Source: Symbiodinium natans
Taxonomy: Eukaryota > Sar > Dinophyceae > Suessiales > Symbiodiniaceae
Reading direction: 5' to 3'
Length of the DNA stretch: 64,000 nt
Assembly (NCBI GenBank): GCA_905221605.1
Contig: CAJNDS010002543.1
Location: 144,163-208,162 of the forward strand
Shown: piece by piece, positions 20,123 through 29,161 of the stretch
Numbering within the stretch: the stretch's first letter is position 1
Layout of the letters: each line of letters opens with the position of its first letter
The notes under the pieces: generated by a model
The model's input: the letters and a program-made list of their open reading frames with translations, nothing else
What the model was told of the DNA's origin: nothing
Database searches by the model: none
Program-made: the position numbers and the translations under genes

Positions 20123-22876
20123 ATGCCTTCTCCCAAGCGATGGCTCCAGCCTTCCTCGAATGGTGAACAGAATGGTGGAGCTGGAAATGGTGCAGCTGAG
20201 TCTCTGGGTGAAAGGGCGGTGCTGGAAGAGGTGATGCCTGGCGCTGAAGAACATCTGGAAGAAGCCTTGGTTGCAGAGGACCCCAATGTGGGTATGAATC
20301 CCAATGTGGATATGGTTAGCAATGCTGAAGCTGAAGGACGTGCTGTTTCTGTATCGCCAAAGCCTGGTGAAAAAAGGAACTGGGACGCGACTGGTGGTAT
20401 AGATCGTGAAATGGAGGTGACTGTTTTACGCGTGTTGCAAAAACATGGGTATCAGCCGTCGACTTCGACTTCGGGCCGAATGGTAGACCAAGGGTCTCAG
20501 ACCGATCTGATTGGAGAGGTGCTGCAAGCTGCCAGGAGGCCTCTGAACAAGATTAAAGGGGATCCCTCGGCGAGTTCCCTGGGTGGTGGAAGCGGTTACG
20601 AACAGAAGGGTGCGGACAGCTTTGAAGCTGCACCAACTGCTGAATACGCCATGGGGGAGGAGGAGATCTTACAGATGGAGGCTGAAAGGTTGCGCCAGTT
20701 GTCAGAAGAAGAGGATGAGATGCGTCAAGTCTCTGAAAGGGATGGTTTTCGGAAAGATGAGCATCTGATCAAAGCGTGCGATGGGACAACGTGGGAATGG
20801 CACTTCCACGAAGATGGGAGACAATATTACTACTGCCTGGATACGCAGGAAAGCAAGTGGACGTTGCCGGTTGTAGGTGAAAAGATGAAGAGTGACGAGG
20901 TGGTTGGGTCTCCTTCGGGCAATGAGCTGGAAATGGAGGCTGCACTGGGTTCTTCATCCTCTACTCCGACGCCTGAGTCTACGAGGGCATTCCAGGGTAG
21001 TGTAAATAGTGTAGGTGAAAAAGATTTTTCCTCTACTATCAGGGATAGCGGTCTTAGGGCTGGTGGTGACGCCCCGACCTTGGGTTCTCCTGATGAGGAG
21101 GGGATTTCTGGAAACCGAGCAGACATCGCTGAAGCTCAACATCTGGATCGGGAAGAAATGGAAGCGCTTTCTGAGGGTGTGGCAGCGGTGGAATCGGTGG
21201 GGCCAGAAGAAAAAATGCCCAGTGTGGAGATCGGAACTGTGTCGGCTGCAGAAGAGCGAGTGGTGGATGCGGTACCTGTCGTTCAGGAAGGTGGTCCTGG
21301 AGATTCGGAAGACGGAGGGAAAAAGTTGTGTGTTACGACTGAGGAGGTCTCTTCGTTTGGTGCCAAGAATCCTGCCATTCAAAGGGAAAAAGAAGCTTCT
21401 GGAATAGCTGGAGACACGGAAGATCTGAAAGATGAGGCCTGGAGCGCCAATGATGCGCGGGTCAATGCGCCAGATAGTACCTGGAGTGCGAAAGAGGCAC
21501 GGGTTGAGGTGCATATGGTGTCACGTTCCACGGGCGACTGCAACAATGGGGCGCAGGTCTCCGCAGCAGCTGATGACGGAGGTTCACAGGTGGACGCACT
21601 GGTGCAACCTGAAGTTAGCTGCGAGGAACGACATGGCAAGGGCTACACCGGAGCCGATGAGGCAGCTGTGGTCAATGATGGTGGCAATTCTCCTTTGGAA
21701 ACCATGGAACCAAAGGAGCCTGCGGTGGAAGAAAATGTACCTGCCGTGGATGAGCAATTCAATAGCCCTGCAGTGGAAGAAAATTTGCCTGCTGCAGAAG
21801 GCGTGACAAAAGACTCCAATGATGGGTCCACTCCCATGAAGGGGGAAGTATTGCCGTCTGGAAGCTCGCCGGAAGTCGACACCGAGCGAACTGCAGCAGA
21901 TGAGGCAAGGCCATTGGCTGGAAAAAAGGAAGGTCCTGAGCCCCTGGAGCACAAGATGGATGATCTTGTGGGACTCATGCAGGAGCAGGACGAGCAGTGT
22001 GACCCAAAGGTGGGGACAAAGGATGTGCCAGGAGCCGATGATACAGAGATGGTTTCTGAAGAGCATGCAAAGAAAGTGCCCCGAGCGGGAGCCTTGGAAT
22101 CACCTGGGGAACATTGCTATCAAGAGGGAGATGAGATCATGGGTCTAGTGCGCTGCATCAATGGGTATGGAGCCTTTTTGGACCATGGTGATGTGAATGT
22201 ACTGATTCCTGCAGAAGGGAACAACGCACATCAGTTCAAATTTGGTGATACTGTCAATGGAACAGTGAAGCGAGTGGAAGATGATGGTACCATAATCTTG
22301 GACACCTTTCTGGTTTTGGAAGAGGACGAGGAGGACTCTTCTTCGACGCTGCGTAAATGGAAACCCAGCGGCTGGAGTACGTGGTGGACAGATTCATGGT
22401 ATGCTGGTCAATGGTACCAAGATTCCAACAGTCAATGGGACTGGAAACGGGAGGAAGAGCAATCCGATGAAAGGGTTGCTGATCAGGAGTTATCCTCAGA
22501 AGAACAAGAGGAAAGGCAGCTTTATGGAGAAAAGATCTATAAAGCTCTTCTTGAGGATGGAAACGCTGATAAGGCCTATGTGGGCAAAATCACTGGGATG
22601 CTGTTGGGTCGTCCAATGGAAGATTTACAGGAGTGTGTTGCAGATCATGCATTCCTGAATGCGGAAGCTCGGCGAGCGTATGGCATCTTGCAAAGTGATG
22701 GTTGGAAGCCCGATGGTGCAGGAAGCACAGGTTTGGGAAAGACATCTACTTTTTCCCGAAAACAGTACCACAACGCGCTTTTCGAACTGGCATGCAGAAA
22801 AAGGAGATTTACTAGGCCAGTTGTGGGTGAAGCGGTGCCTACATGGATCCTGACCAGTACAAAAAGGCTCACATGA
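20123..22876 (+). CDS. Retrotransposon ORF1: WW - S1-like - MLLE protein
   Basis: A 917-residue protein, probably the first half of a Gag-like polyprotein. From the N-terminus: an acidic, low-complexity region; a charged probable coiled coil (about 177-213); and a WW domain at about 222-250, with W224 and W246 spaced 22 apart as in canonical WW domains, plus G232, Y235-Y236 and P249. A long acidic region follows with two short internal repeats (near 440/455 and 533/555). Then come an S1/OB-like RNA-binding domain at about 666-733, a tryptophan-rich stretch (about 746-781), and an MLLE (PABP C-terminal) domain at about 801-857 with KITGMLL at 822-828. WW domains bind proline motifs, S1 domains bind RNA and MLLE domains bind PAM2 peptides, so a link to translation or RNP granules is inferred. 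The start is the first ATG after the primer-binding site, but the frame is open upstream into the LTR, with an ATG at 19856. The stop TGA overlaps an ORF2 ATG as ATGA. Confidence 0.9.
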   Translation: MPSPKRWLQPSSNGEQNGGAGNGAAESLGERAVLEEVMPGAEEHLEEALVAEDPNVGMNPNVDMVSNAEAEGRAVSVSPKPGEKRNWDATGGIDREMEVTVLRVLQKHGYQPSTSTSGRMVDQGSQTDLIGEVLQAARRPLNKIKGDPSASSLGGGSGYEQKGADSFEAAPTAEYAMGEEEILQMEAERLRQLSEEEDEMRQVSERDGFRKDEHLIKACDGTTWEWHFHEDGRQYYYCLDTQESKWTLPVVGEKMKSDEVVGSPSGNELEMEAALGSSSSTPTPESTRAFQGSVNSVGEKDFSSTIRDSGLRAGGDAPTLGSPDEEGISGNRADIAEAQHLDREEMEALSEGVAAVESVGPEEKMPSVEIGTVSAAEERVVDAVPVVQEGGPGDSEDGGKKLCVTTEEVSSFGAKNPAIQREKEASGIAGDTEDLKDEAWSANDARVNAPDSTWSAKEARVEVHMVSRSTGDCNNGAQVSAAADDGGSQVDALVQPEVSCEERHGKGYTGADEAAVVNDGGNSPLETMEPKEPAVEENVPAVDEQFNSPAVEENLPAAEGVTKDSNDGSTPMKGEVLPSGSSPEVDTERTAADEARPLAGKKEGPEPLEHKMDDLVGLMQEQDEQCDPKVGTKDVPGADDTEMVSEEHAKKVPRAGALESPGEHCYQEGDEIMGLVRCINGYGAFLDHGDVNVLIPAEGNNAHQFKFGDTVNGTVKRVEDDGTIILDTFLVLEEDEEDSSSTLRKWKPSGWSTWWTDSWYAGQWYQDSNSQWDWKREEEQSDERVADQELSSEEQEERQLYGEKIYKALLEDGNADKAYVGKITGMLLGRPMEDLQECVADHAFLNAEARRAYGILQSDGWKPDGAGSTGLGKTSTFSRKQYHNALFELACRKRRFTRPVVGEAVPTWILTSTKRLT

Positions 22877-23349
22877 CTCCACAGACTGTGTCACCTGGAT
22901 ACAGCAAGCTGTGCAAGTTCTTCAATCGGGGAAGGTGTCGCAATGGTGATGGGTGTCCCTATGAGCATCGTCGTTATGGTGAAGGTTGGCCAGGAGAAGG
23001 ATCAACTGAGCCAAAGAACAGCCAAGAAGCTGGAGATGAGGATGGGAACATTGGTGACCCTCCCACAGAGGAAGGCGCAGTGGATGAGGCACAGCAGGAG
23101 CGGGAGGATTTAGCCTTCCGGGCCAAGTACAACTTTGGTAAAGGTGCATCAAAGGGTGAACCTACGTCGGGTGAGCCAAAAGGTCGGCTGTGTCTGTATT
23201 ACAATCAAGGTGGTTGTAAATATGGGACTACATGCAGGTATCTTCACAACGATGACATAGCATTGGAAGGGACTTGGGAGCCCGGCAAATCTTGGGAAAA
23301 TGCTTCCGGCGCTGGAAGGAGCAGTGCAACTTTCTGGCGAAGAGACTGA
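22843..23349 (+). CDS. Retrotransposon ORF2: two CCCH zinc fingers
   Basis: A 168-residue frame, -1 relative to ORF1. It has two CCCH zinc fingers of spacing C-x7-C-x5-C-x3-H, at 22912-22968 and 23191-23247, separated by an acidic linker. CCCH fingers of this spacing typically bind single-stranded RNA, so this looks like the nucleocapsid part of a Gag. It may be reached in three ways: a -1 shift between 22831 and 22876, where a run of five A (22861-22865) is the likeliest site; reinitiation at the ATG of 22873-22875, whose last two bases are in the ORF1 stop; or, in the ancestor, uninterrupted reading that a 1-nt deletion has broken here. The ATG at 22843 is the first in frame. It is not an independent cellular gene. 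Confidence 0.8.
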   Translation: MDPDQYKKAHMTPQTVSPGYSKLCKFFNRGRCRNGDGCPYEHRRYGEGWPGEGSTEPKNSQEAGDEDGNIGDPPTEEGAVDEAQQEREDLAFRAKYNFGKGASKGEPTSGEPKGRLCLYYNQGGCKYGTTCRYLHNDDIALEGTWEPGKSWENASGAGRSSATFWRRD

Positions 23350-26329
23350 CCAAAAAGAAGGAGAAGGTGGGAGCAATGAACTCCGTGGTGATGGTGCGAA
23401 AACATTGGATGTTCGTCCGGTGAAGAAGGATCCTCAGCAATTGCTGGTGAAAGGCCTTCTGACTCGGATTTATTGGAAGGTTGCTGTTGGCAAGCTGCCT
23501 GTGGGGCAAAGAGACTGTCAGAAGGGGTCCAATAAGATGGATCGAAATTTGGTTATTAGCATGTCATCCGAGGGTGCAAGCGAACAGGATTTGAACCTGG
23601 CACTGGAGGACGATGCTGATCAGTCAATGGATGATGGTGCGATGGTGGTTATGGTGTATGATCCAGGAACGCTGATTCAGTCGCCAACAACTGATTGGGT
23701 TATGCGTCGCGGTCTGACCGATCGTACCATCTGGCCAGCAATAGCAACTGAGGCACGGAGAATATGTGCTGAAATGGTTCAAGTGGATGAATTGAATGCC
23801 CAGCTAGGGACTGGGACACTCCTTTTTCAAAGGAGAGATCAAGGACACTATGGTGATTTGCATCATTCGTTCCATGACAATCCGTGCTTGCCGGTGGTGG
23901 GAAATTATCCTCTTTCGGTGATGGGTGCATTGCTATCTCCTGGTCTGGAAGGGGAATTCAGAAATACTGATAAGTTTGGAACTGCTATGGAGGCAATTGC
24001 CTACGATTGGAGCCGCAGTCCAGGCATGGAAGTTCACGTCGAACTTATGGCAAGGGTAGCCAAATTGGTTGCTCCGTTCCTTACCCTAGGAGGCCAAGGA
24101 TCAGTGGTGAATTTGGAATTTCTCTGGCAGCGCGGGAAGGCCCAATTGATGGAGTTCCTTCAGGCGGCGACATGCGCTGATCAATTGGAGGTTCTCTGGA
24201 AAAGGATGGACGACGATGCTGATGAAGAAGTGGATCCTTCGACAGCGGTGCTGGAAGTTCTGGGACCGGAGGATGCGGTACTTGATCAAGGGAACAATGA
24301 ATCCCTTATTCCCATTGAAGATGCTGGAGGTGAGACAATTGGTGACACTGGAAAGGATGGCAAAGCGCCAGAAGTTTCTCCGGAAGAGGAGACATCCAGT
24401 GGGTCGTCAAGACTGGCTGGCACAAGGATTTTCTTGTGGTCAGTGTACTCTCGCGTTGCTTCCAATTTCTCTACGCAGGACCGCACTACTGGTAAGATCT
24501 TTGACAGCACAAAGGGGTATCCTGGTGAAGGACCAAACAATGGTGACAATCCTTCCTCTAAGAGGAACTTACCCTGGATCTCGGAAGACTACCTCGACGA
24601 AGTGGTGTCAAAAAAGATGGAAAGGTCTTCAGATATGGATGGGTTGGATGGGTTTGTTCCGGGAAGTGAGGGACCGTTGGAAAAGGTAGAGGTGGAGAAT
24701 GTTACTGCCTCTAGAATTCTTATGGCTCTTTGGAAGAAGGGATATAGAGCTGGGTATAGGAGGTTGTGTCGTTTGAACGCATCTGGATGCAAGGTTGGAG
24801 CAATGAAACATCCAATCAAAAGGGTGCAGAAGATCGGCACTAGAAAGGCCTTCATGAAGATGTTCAATGTTTTTGGATCGTCTCAGCATGGCTCAGGAGC
24901 TGGCGGAAAACCAATCATGAAGGTGGTAGGACCAAGGCCAGGTTTTCCAGCTGTACTCCAAGCATCAAATACTGATAGCACCTTGGGTGAAGGGAGCAGT
25001 TCTCAGGTACATGGCAATGTTCATGTAGAGCAGAATCGCCCTATGGACCGGTACGAGGCGGAGCGCTTGGAGAAGAGGAAGAAAGGCTTCTGCTATTGGT
25101 TCAGCAGGGGAAAAGATCGCTGCAAATTTGGTGAAGACTGCAAATTCATCCATTCAGAAGATGATGTGGTGCTGCATTCGTATTGGTGCAAATACTATGT
25201 GGCGGGGAGACCCTGCTTCGCTGGAAAGGAGTGTGCGTTCTCGCATGATGCAACTGGTGTGAGGTGCATCCAGTTTGCTCAGTCTGGGAAGTGTCGTTAT
25301 GGTGACAGGTGTGTCTTCGAGCATGGTGATCCGCTGGATGAACAGAGGCCAAGGTCTCCAAGGACGCCCCCAAGGGATGGTCCAAGGAGAAGTTCTGGTG
25401 CAAAAGGTGGAGAAAAGGAGATCTCTCCTGAACAGTTCGATGATGGTGAGGAGGATTTTATGGTTTATGACGACGATACCAAAATGGCAGAACTGTTGAT
25501 GGAGGCGATTTCATTTCTGTCCAATGGCAAGTCAGATTTGGCTCGAGCAGAGGCGGACCCACTGTTCAAACTCCTGAAGTTCAATGGAGATACTGACCAG
25601 ATGGATAGAGAATGGGTTTCGTGGACCACTGGTATGCTGTCCGTGCTGGAACTTCACGAGGTAGTGAAGTCGTATGATGTTTCGCTCGCGGAGGTGGAAG
25701 AATGGGTCAATGACCTGAGGATATGGTTCGAGCGAGCCAACGTGGGAGAAGAGAAAGATCCCAAAAGGGGCAAAAAGAGGTCCCTAGAAAGGGAGTCCAG
25801 CAAGGATATTCCTGCCGAAAAGGAGGTGGTTGAGACTTCGGAGACGGAGGTTGCCGTTGAGGAGGAGGTGAAAAAGGTCAAAAAGAAGAGGAAAACTGCA
25901 GCTATCGAAGATCCTTACACTCTCCTGGTTCCAAAGCCGAAGAAGATGCCGGCGAACATTGAGAAGGGTGGATCATCATCCAATGCGGTGGTTTCTGCAG
26001 GGGAAAAAGCCTCGAAAATGCGCACAAAGTCAAACGTCGGTGGAAAGACGAAGAAGAAGGAGAAAAGTCAGAGCCCCAAAAAGGAAGAGGTGGTAGTGGT
26101 GAAAGGTCCTGAGGAAAAGGATCGTCCATCTGATGTGGATGCGCAAGCGTCTACCACTGTGAATGCAGAGCTGGGTCAATCTTGCCAAGCGATTGAGGAC
26201 GCAAAGAGAGAAGGATTGGTATCCTCAATTCAAAGGTGCGTGCAGGATCCTGTTCTTACAGTTTCGGACCTAGAGTATATTCTGCTGCAACTTCACCTCA
26301 GTATTGCAAACCATCGGAAAAAGAAGTGA
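23300..26329 (+). CDS. Retrotransposon ORF3: large unrecognised region, three CCCH fingers, basic tail
   Basis: A 1,009-residue frame, +1 relative to ORF2, so back in the ORF1 phase. Both frames are open between 23261 and 23349, and the first ATG is at 23300. Residues 1 to about 590 resemble no family I know; a histidine-rich patch lies near 184-197. Three CCCH fingers follow in tandem (25091-25153, spacing 9-5-3; 25187-25246, 8-5-3; 25265-25324, 8-5-3), at residues about 598-675. Then come an acidic helical region and a lysine-rich tail (from about 857 to the final RKKK) that could act as a nuclear localisation signal or in nucleic-acid binding. The position downstream of Gag is where Pol would normally lie, yet no protease, integrase or reverse-transcriptase motif is present. 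Confidence 0.85.
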   Translation: MLPALEGAVQLSGEETDQKEGEGGSNELRGDGAKTLDVRPVKKDPQQLLVKGLLTRIYWKVAVGKLPVGQRDCQKGSNKMDRNLVISMSSEGASEQDLNLALEDDADQSMDDGAMVVMVYDPGTLIQSPTTDWVMRRGLTDRTIWPAIATEARRICAEMVQVDELNAQLGTGTLLFQRRDQGHYGDLHHSFHDNPCLPVVGNYPLSVMGALLSPGLEGEFRNTDKFGTAMEAIAYDWSRSPGMEVHVELMARVAKLVAPFLTLGGQGSVVNLEFLWQRGKAQLMEFLQAATCADQLEVLWKRMDDDADEEVDPSTAVLEVLGPEDAVLDQGNNESLIPIEDAGGETIGDTGKDGKAPEVSPEEETSSGSSRLAGTRIFLWSVYSRVASNFSTQDRTTGKIFDSTKGYPGEGPNNGDNPSSKRNLPWISEDYLDEVVSKKMERSSDMDGLDGFVPGSEGPLEKVEVENVTASRILMALWKKGYRAGYRRLCRLNASGCKVGAMKHPIKRVQKIGTRKAFMKMFNVFGSSQHGSGAGGKPIMKVVGPRPGFPAVLQASNTDSTLGEGSSSQVHGNVHVEQNRPMDRYEAERLEKRKKGFCYWFSRGKDRCKFGEDCKFIHSEDDVVLHSYWCKYYVAGRPCFAGKECAFSHDATGVRCIQFAQSGKCRYGDRCVFEHGDPLDEQRPRSPRTPPRDGPRRSSGAKGGEKEISPEQFDDGEEDFMVYDDDTKMAELLMEAISFLSNGKSDLARAEADPLFKLLKFNGDTDQMDREWVSWTTGMLSVLELHEVVKSYDVSLAEVEEWVNDLRIWFERANVGEEKDPKRGKKRSLERESSKDIPAEKEVVETSETEVAVEEEVKKVKKKRKTAAIEDPYTLLVPKPKKMPANIEKGGSSSNAVVSAGEKASKMRTKSNVGGKTKKKEKSQSPKKEEVVVVKGPEEKDRPSDVDAQASTTVNAELGQSCQAIEDAKREGLVSSIQRCVQDPVLTVSDLEYILLQLHLSIANHRKKK

Positions 26330-26692
26330 CTGGATGGTATGGATGAAGGGATGGTTTTTCTCTTTCTGGAGACAGGTGCGCTGGATCGGCCAATGCGCTG
26401 AAAATGTGGTGGTTACTATTAAGGGTATGGAAATCCCTGATAGTAGAAGTCAGTAGTTTTTCGCGTAGCGAAGACCACGGTTTGTGGTGAAGAAGGCCGA
26501 AGAGTCTTCAATGATAAGAGGATCATGGTGGAAAAAAGATTCTCTGTGGTTAGTGGGTTTAGCCAATGTGCTATAATTTCGTCCTGGATGACGTAAAACC
26601 ATATTGTGCATTTCAAGCAGCTGGCTGCTGCCCTAATGGCAGTTCTTGGCCAAAGATCTGCACCTCCAATGTGTCCTAGGAAATCCTAGGAC
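26330..26692 (+). other. Retrotransposon 3' untranslated region
   Basis: 363 bp between the ORF3 stop and the polypurine tract. It holds an imperfect hairpin around 26413-26446 (arms TACTATTAAGGG and CCCTGATAGTA) and a small palindrome at 26674-26693 built on CCTAGGA. Both could be RNA structures for packaging or 3' processing, which is inference only. No coding potential is apparent. Confidence 0.6.
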
Positions 26693-26700
26693 AGGGGGAG
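26693..26700 (+). promoter_or_regulatory. Polypurine tract
   Basis: AGGGGGAG directly precedes the 3' LTR, the position where plus-strand synthesis is primed in LTR retrotransposons. Confidence 0.8.
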
Positions 26701-26987
26701 TGCGGAGCTGCAACTGGTATTGTAAAAAGGAGTTAGTGTTGAGTGTTGGAAGGGTCAATGTACCCGGAAATCTTGTTTGGCTCAAGATGGCCAAGAGCCG
26801 TCAGCTTTTGTTGAAAAGGTACGTACGCTTGGGGTTGGGTTTAACGGGTTGGAGTAGTCCCGTCCCTTCTCCCTTATCCTGCCCCCTTAGGGTTGGGTGT
26901 TCTTGTTTCTGGTTCGATCTGGGAAATCTATATAGGCGACTGTTGAGGGTTGGTTTCTTTCCCTGTTCCCTTTCGGTTGCCCCCGTA
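26701..26987 (+). repeat. 3' LTR
   Basis: 287 bp, identical to 19770-20056 except GC at 26827-26828 in place of AA. The spliced-leader-like TTTGGCTCAAG lies at 26776-26786. TTTAGGG repeats begin immediately after it, the first bases being TAGGG. Confidence 0.95.
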
Positions 26988-27049
26988 TAGGGTTTAGGGT
27001 TTAGGGTTTAGGGTTTAGGGTTTAGGGTTTACAATAGGGTTTAGGGTAG
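26988..27049 (+). repeat. Telomere-type tract downstream of the retrotransposon
   Basis: Begins TAGGG directly after the 3' LTR. Six units, then TTTACAATAGGG and one more unit. Confidence 0.93.
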
Positions 27050-27585
27050 GCTGTTTTGCTATTGGAATGAAGTATTCACCACTTGTCAATGGGCTGCACG
27101 GGCTCGCTTCGTCATTGTGAAAGCTGGTCTTGTGGCTTCAAGGGGAGATGAGGCTGCTTGAAACGGTCATCCAACTGCCTGTGTGCTCTTGCGTGCACAC
27201 ACACACACACCCTCTCTCTCTCTCTCTTATAATTTAGACCTCTGAAGACAGCTCAAAGTACAAGAACTGGATCTTGGCAAGCAGTTTCCAGCCAAGCAGA
27301 CTGTCGAGTGCCGCAAATATATGGAATCTTCTCTTGCTCATCTATCTCCACGCGCATTGCTGTGCCCGTGAGACCAACAGCCTGAAATCTGCAACGATTC
27401 GCCCACAACAAGGTGATGCTTTGATTGATACTGATGGCCGAAGACATCAAAACCTTCAGCACTCAGAACTTTCCAGCAGCATGACGGGAAAGACATGCGA
27501 CCAGCTGCTGCTTCGATCTTAGTAGCCTTCTGAGTCGCGGTTTGCGGGTCAGGCGGATTGAACTCCTGAACTCCAGAACCTGGGC
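27050..27585. other. Anonymous sequence with CA/CT microsatellite
   Basis: (CA)n at 27195-27210 runs into (CT)n at 27211-27228. No gene recognised. Confidence 0.6.
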
Positions 27586-27654
27586 CTAAACCCTAAACCC
27601 TAAACCCTAGACCCTAGACCCTAAACCCTAAACCCTAAACCCTAAACCTTAAAC
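27586..27654 (-). repeat. Telomere-type tract (CCCTAAA)n
   Basis: About nine units with two CCCTAGA variants. Confidence 0.95.
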
Positions 27655-28680
27655 ACAGTCAAGGCAGTCAAGGAGTGTCAGCGCAGAACTGCAGCACGGA
27701 TGTCCTCGGGAGCATAGAGGCGGAGGTACTTTGCCCCCACCACCTGTACACGAGGGTCGCACGAAGCCTTTAGAGTCCTGCCTTTCTTCGAGAAGTTCGA
27801 CCTTGCATCCTGCCAAGTGTCCACCCACAAAACTCAGACGGCACCGTTAGCGCTGGATCCCTGATGGCCCCCAGTGCCCTAGCAAGATTGCCATCCCAGC
27901 CGACACTCCCACTTGCTGCACAGGTCCTGTGACTCAGGATCTTGAGAGATGCTTGAGATTGGGAAGTTGTGCAACAGCAGCTTGTCCGGTTTCACACTCC
28001 AGAGAAGGCTGCGACTTTCACCGCAAAGCTCTGGTTTGGTGCAGCTGCGTGCTGGAGAGTTTTCCGACACTCGATGAAGATACAAAACTTCGTCCTTAGA
28101 GGCTTCTTCGGACGAGTTCAGGGACTCAGGGACATCCTACAAACCCTGAAAGCGGCAGCGTCGCTACGGTTTATCTGCAATCGGATAGCTGCGTCGACCC
28201 CGGTGGCTTGCAAGCACTCTGTTGTTGTGACTCCGAGGCAAGAGGTCGCGAAGGCCGGTCGGGCATGAAAGCCATCAAGGGCGCCTTCGGCGCCCATTGT
28301 TGCTGCAGCTCCGGTTGAGGACACATGCTTCAACTGTGTCAGGGAGGCGCGAGGCAGTGTTTGTTGCGGCAGCTTCTGTCTCCCCGCCCTCCCCCCTCCT
28401 CTGGACAAACCACTGCCTGGGGGGGAGGCAGACACTGATATTAGAAGGACTCTGGATGGTTTATTGAAAAGCTGCTTTTCTGTGAATACTAAGAAAGTTA
28501 GTGTACACACTTGTATATCCTTGAACCCTTGAACCCTCCAAAGCAAATGCAGAGCAAAAAGATGAGAAGCAAACCACACCTGGCAGAAGATGTTCTCGTA
28601 CGGGTCCGAGTGGACTGGCGTGACCGTGCCGCGTGGGCCGAAGAAGACCTGCAGCTGAGAGCCAAGTGGCTGCCTGGAGA
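27655..28680. other. Anonymous sequence, no gene recognised
   Basis: Overlapping frames up to 153 codons on both strands without recognisable domains. Confidence 0.5.
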
Positions 28681-28753
28681 GTTTAGGGTTTAGGGTTTAG
28701 GGTTTAGGGTTTCGGGTTTAGGGTTAGGGCTTAGGGCCGTTTAGGGTTTAGGC
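28681..28753 (+). repeat. Telomere-type tract, decaying downstream
   Basis: Four clean TTTAGGG units, then TTTCGGG, TTAGGG and CTTAGGG variants. Confidence 0.9.
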
Positions 28754-28889
28754 CTAGAGTTGAGGGTGGCCTGATCAACTGTAGAAGACTTCGGCTCCTC
28801 ACGGCTCAGTGAAAAAACGAAATGCGCACCTGGGCCACCTGGGCCCTTTACTAAGCCAGGACGGGTTGATATCTCACTGTGTAACTCTG

Positions 28890-28970
28890 CCAGGATGGGC
28901 TATTATACCCTATAATCCCTTAGAAGGCCCTTTGTAGGGTTCATCTGGGGGATTTTAGGGCCCATCCTGG
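28890..28970 (+). mobile_element. Family B MITE-like element
   Basis: 81 bp, left end CCAGGATGGGCTATTATACC, right end GGGCCCATCCTGG. The cleanest family B copy. Confidence 0.85.
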
Positions 28971-29079
28971 TGTGGGTGTCGGTGTGCACGTGAGCAAGGG
29001 TGAGCATGGGCATGGCCCCATGGCAATGCTCCGAGGCTTCTGGGGGGCTTCGCTGCAGGCTCTACACGGGTTGCCTCCA

Positions 29080-29161
29080 TACATATACATATATATATAT
29101 ATATTCCAATATAATATTGTATAATATAAATAAAAATATAAATATATATATATATATATAC
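29080..29161. repeat. (AT)n-rich microsatellite
   Basis: 82 bp almost purely A/T, with ATATAT runs at both ends. Stands out sharply from the roughly balanced base composition around it. Confidence 0.9.

Larger units (their letters stand above)
19770..26987 (+). mobile_element. Complete LTR retrotransposon, Gag-only, half-tRNA primed
   Basis: A 7,218-bp element bounded by two 287-bp direct repeats (19770-20056 and 26701-26987). A primer-binding site abuts the 5' LTR and a polypurine tract abuts the 3' LTR. TAGGG stands immediately outside both ends, but the site is a TTTAGGG tract, so this 5-bp target duplication is weaker evidence than usual. The interior holds three overlapping plus-strand frames with WW, S1-like, MLLE and five CCCH zinc-finger modules. 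I looked for an aspartic protease D[ST]G[AS], an integrase HHCC/DDE pattern, a reverse-transcriptase [YF]xDD and RNase H and saw none. Half-tRNA priming points to the Ty1/copia side, but with no Pol the superfamily is inferred. The two LTRs differ at two adjacent bases, which suggests a young insertion. It probably depends on enzymes supplied by an autonomous relative. Confidence 0.93.

Noticed and set aside
24343-24351. Asp-Thr-Gly in ORF3 as an aspartic protease active site
   Set aside because: It lies in a polar low-complexity segment without the hydrophobic flanks or following Ala/Ser of retroviral-type proteases.
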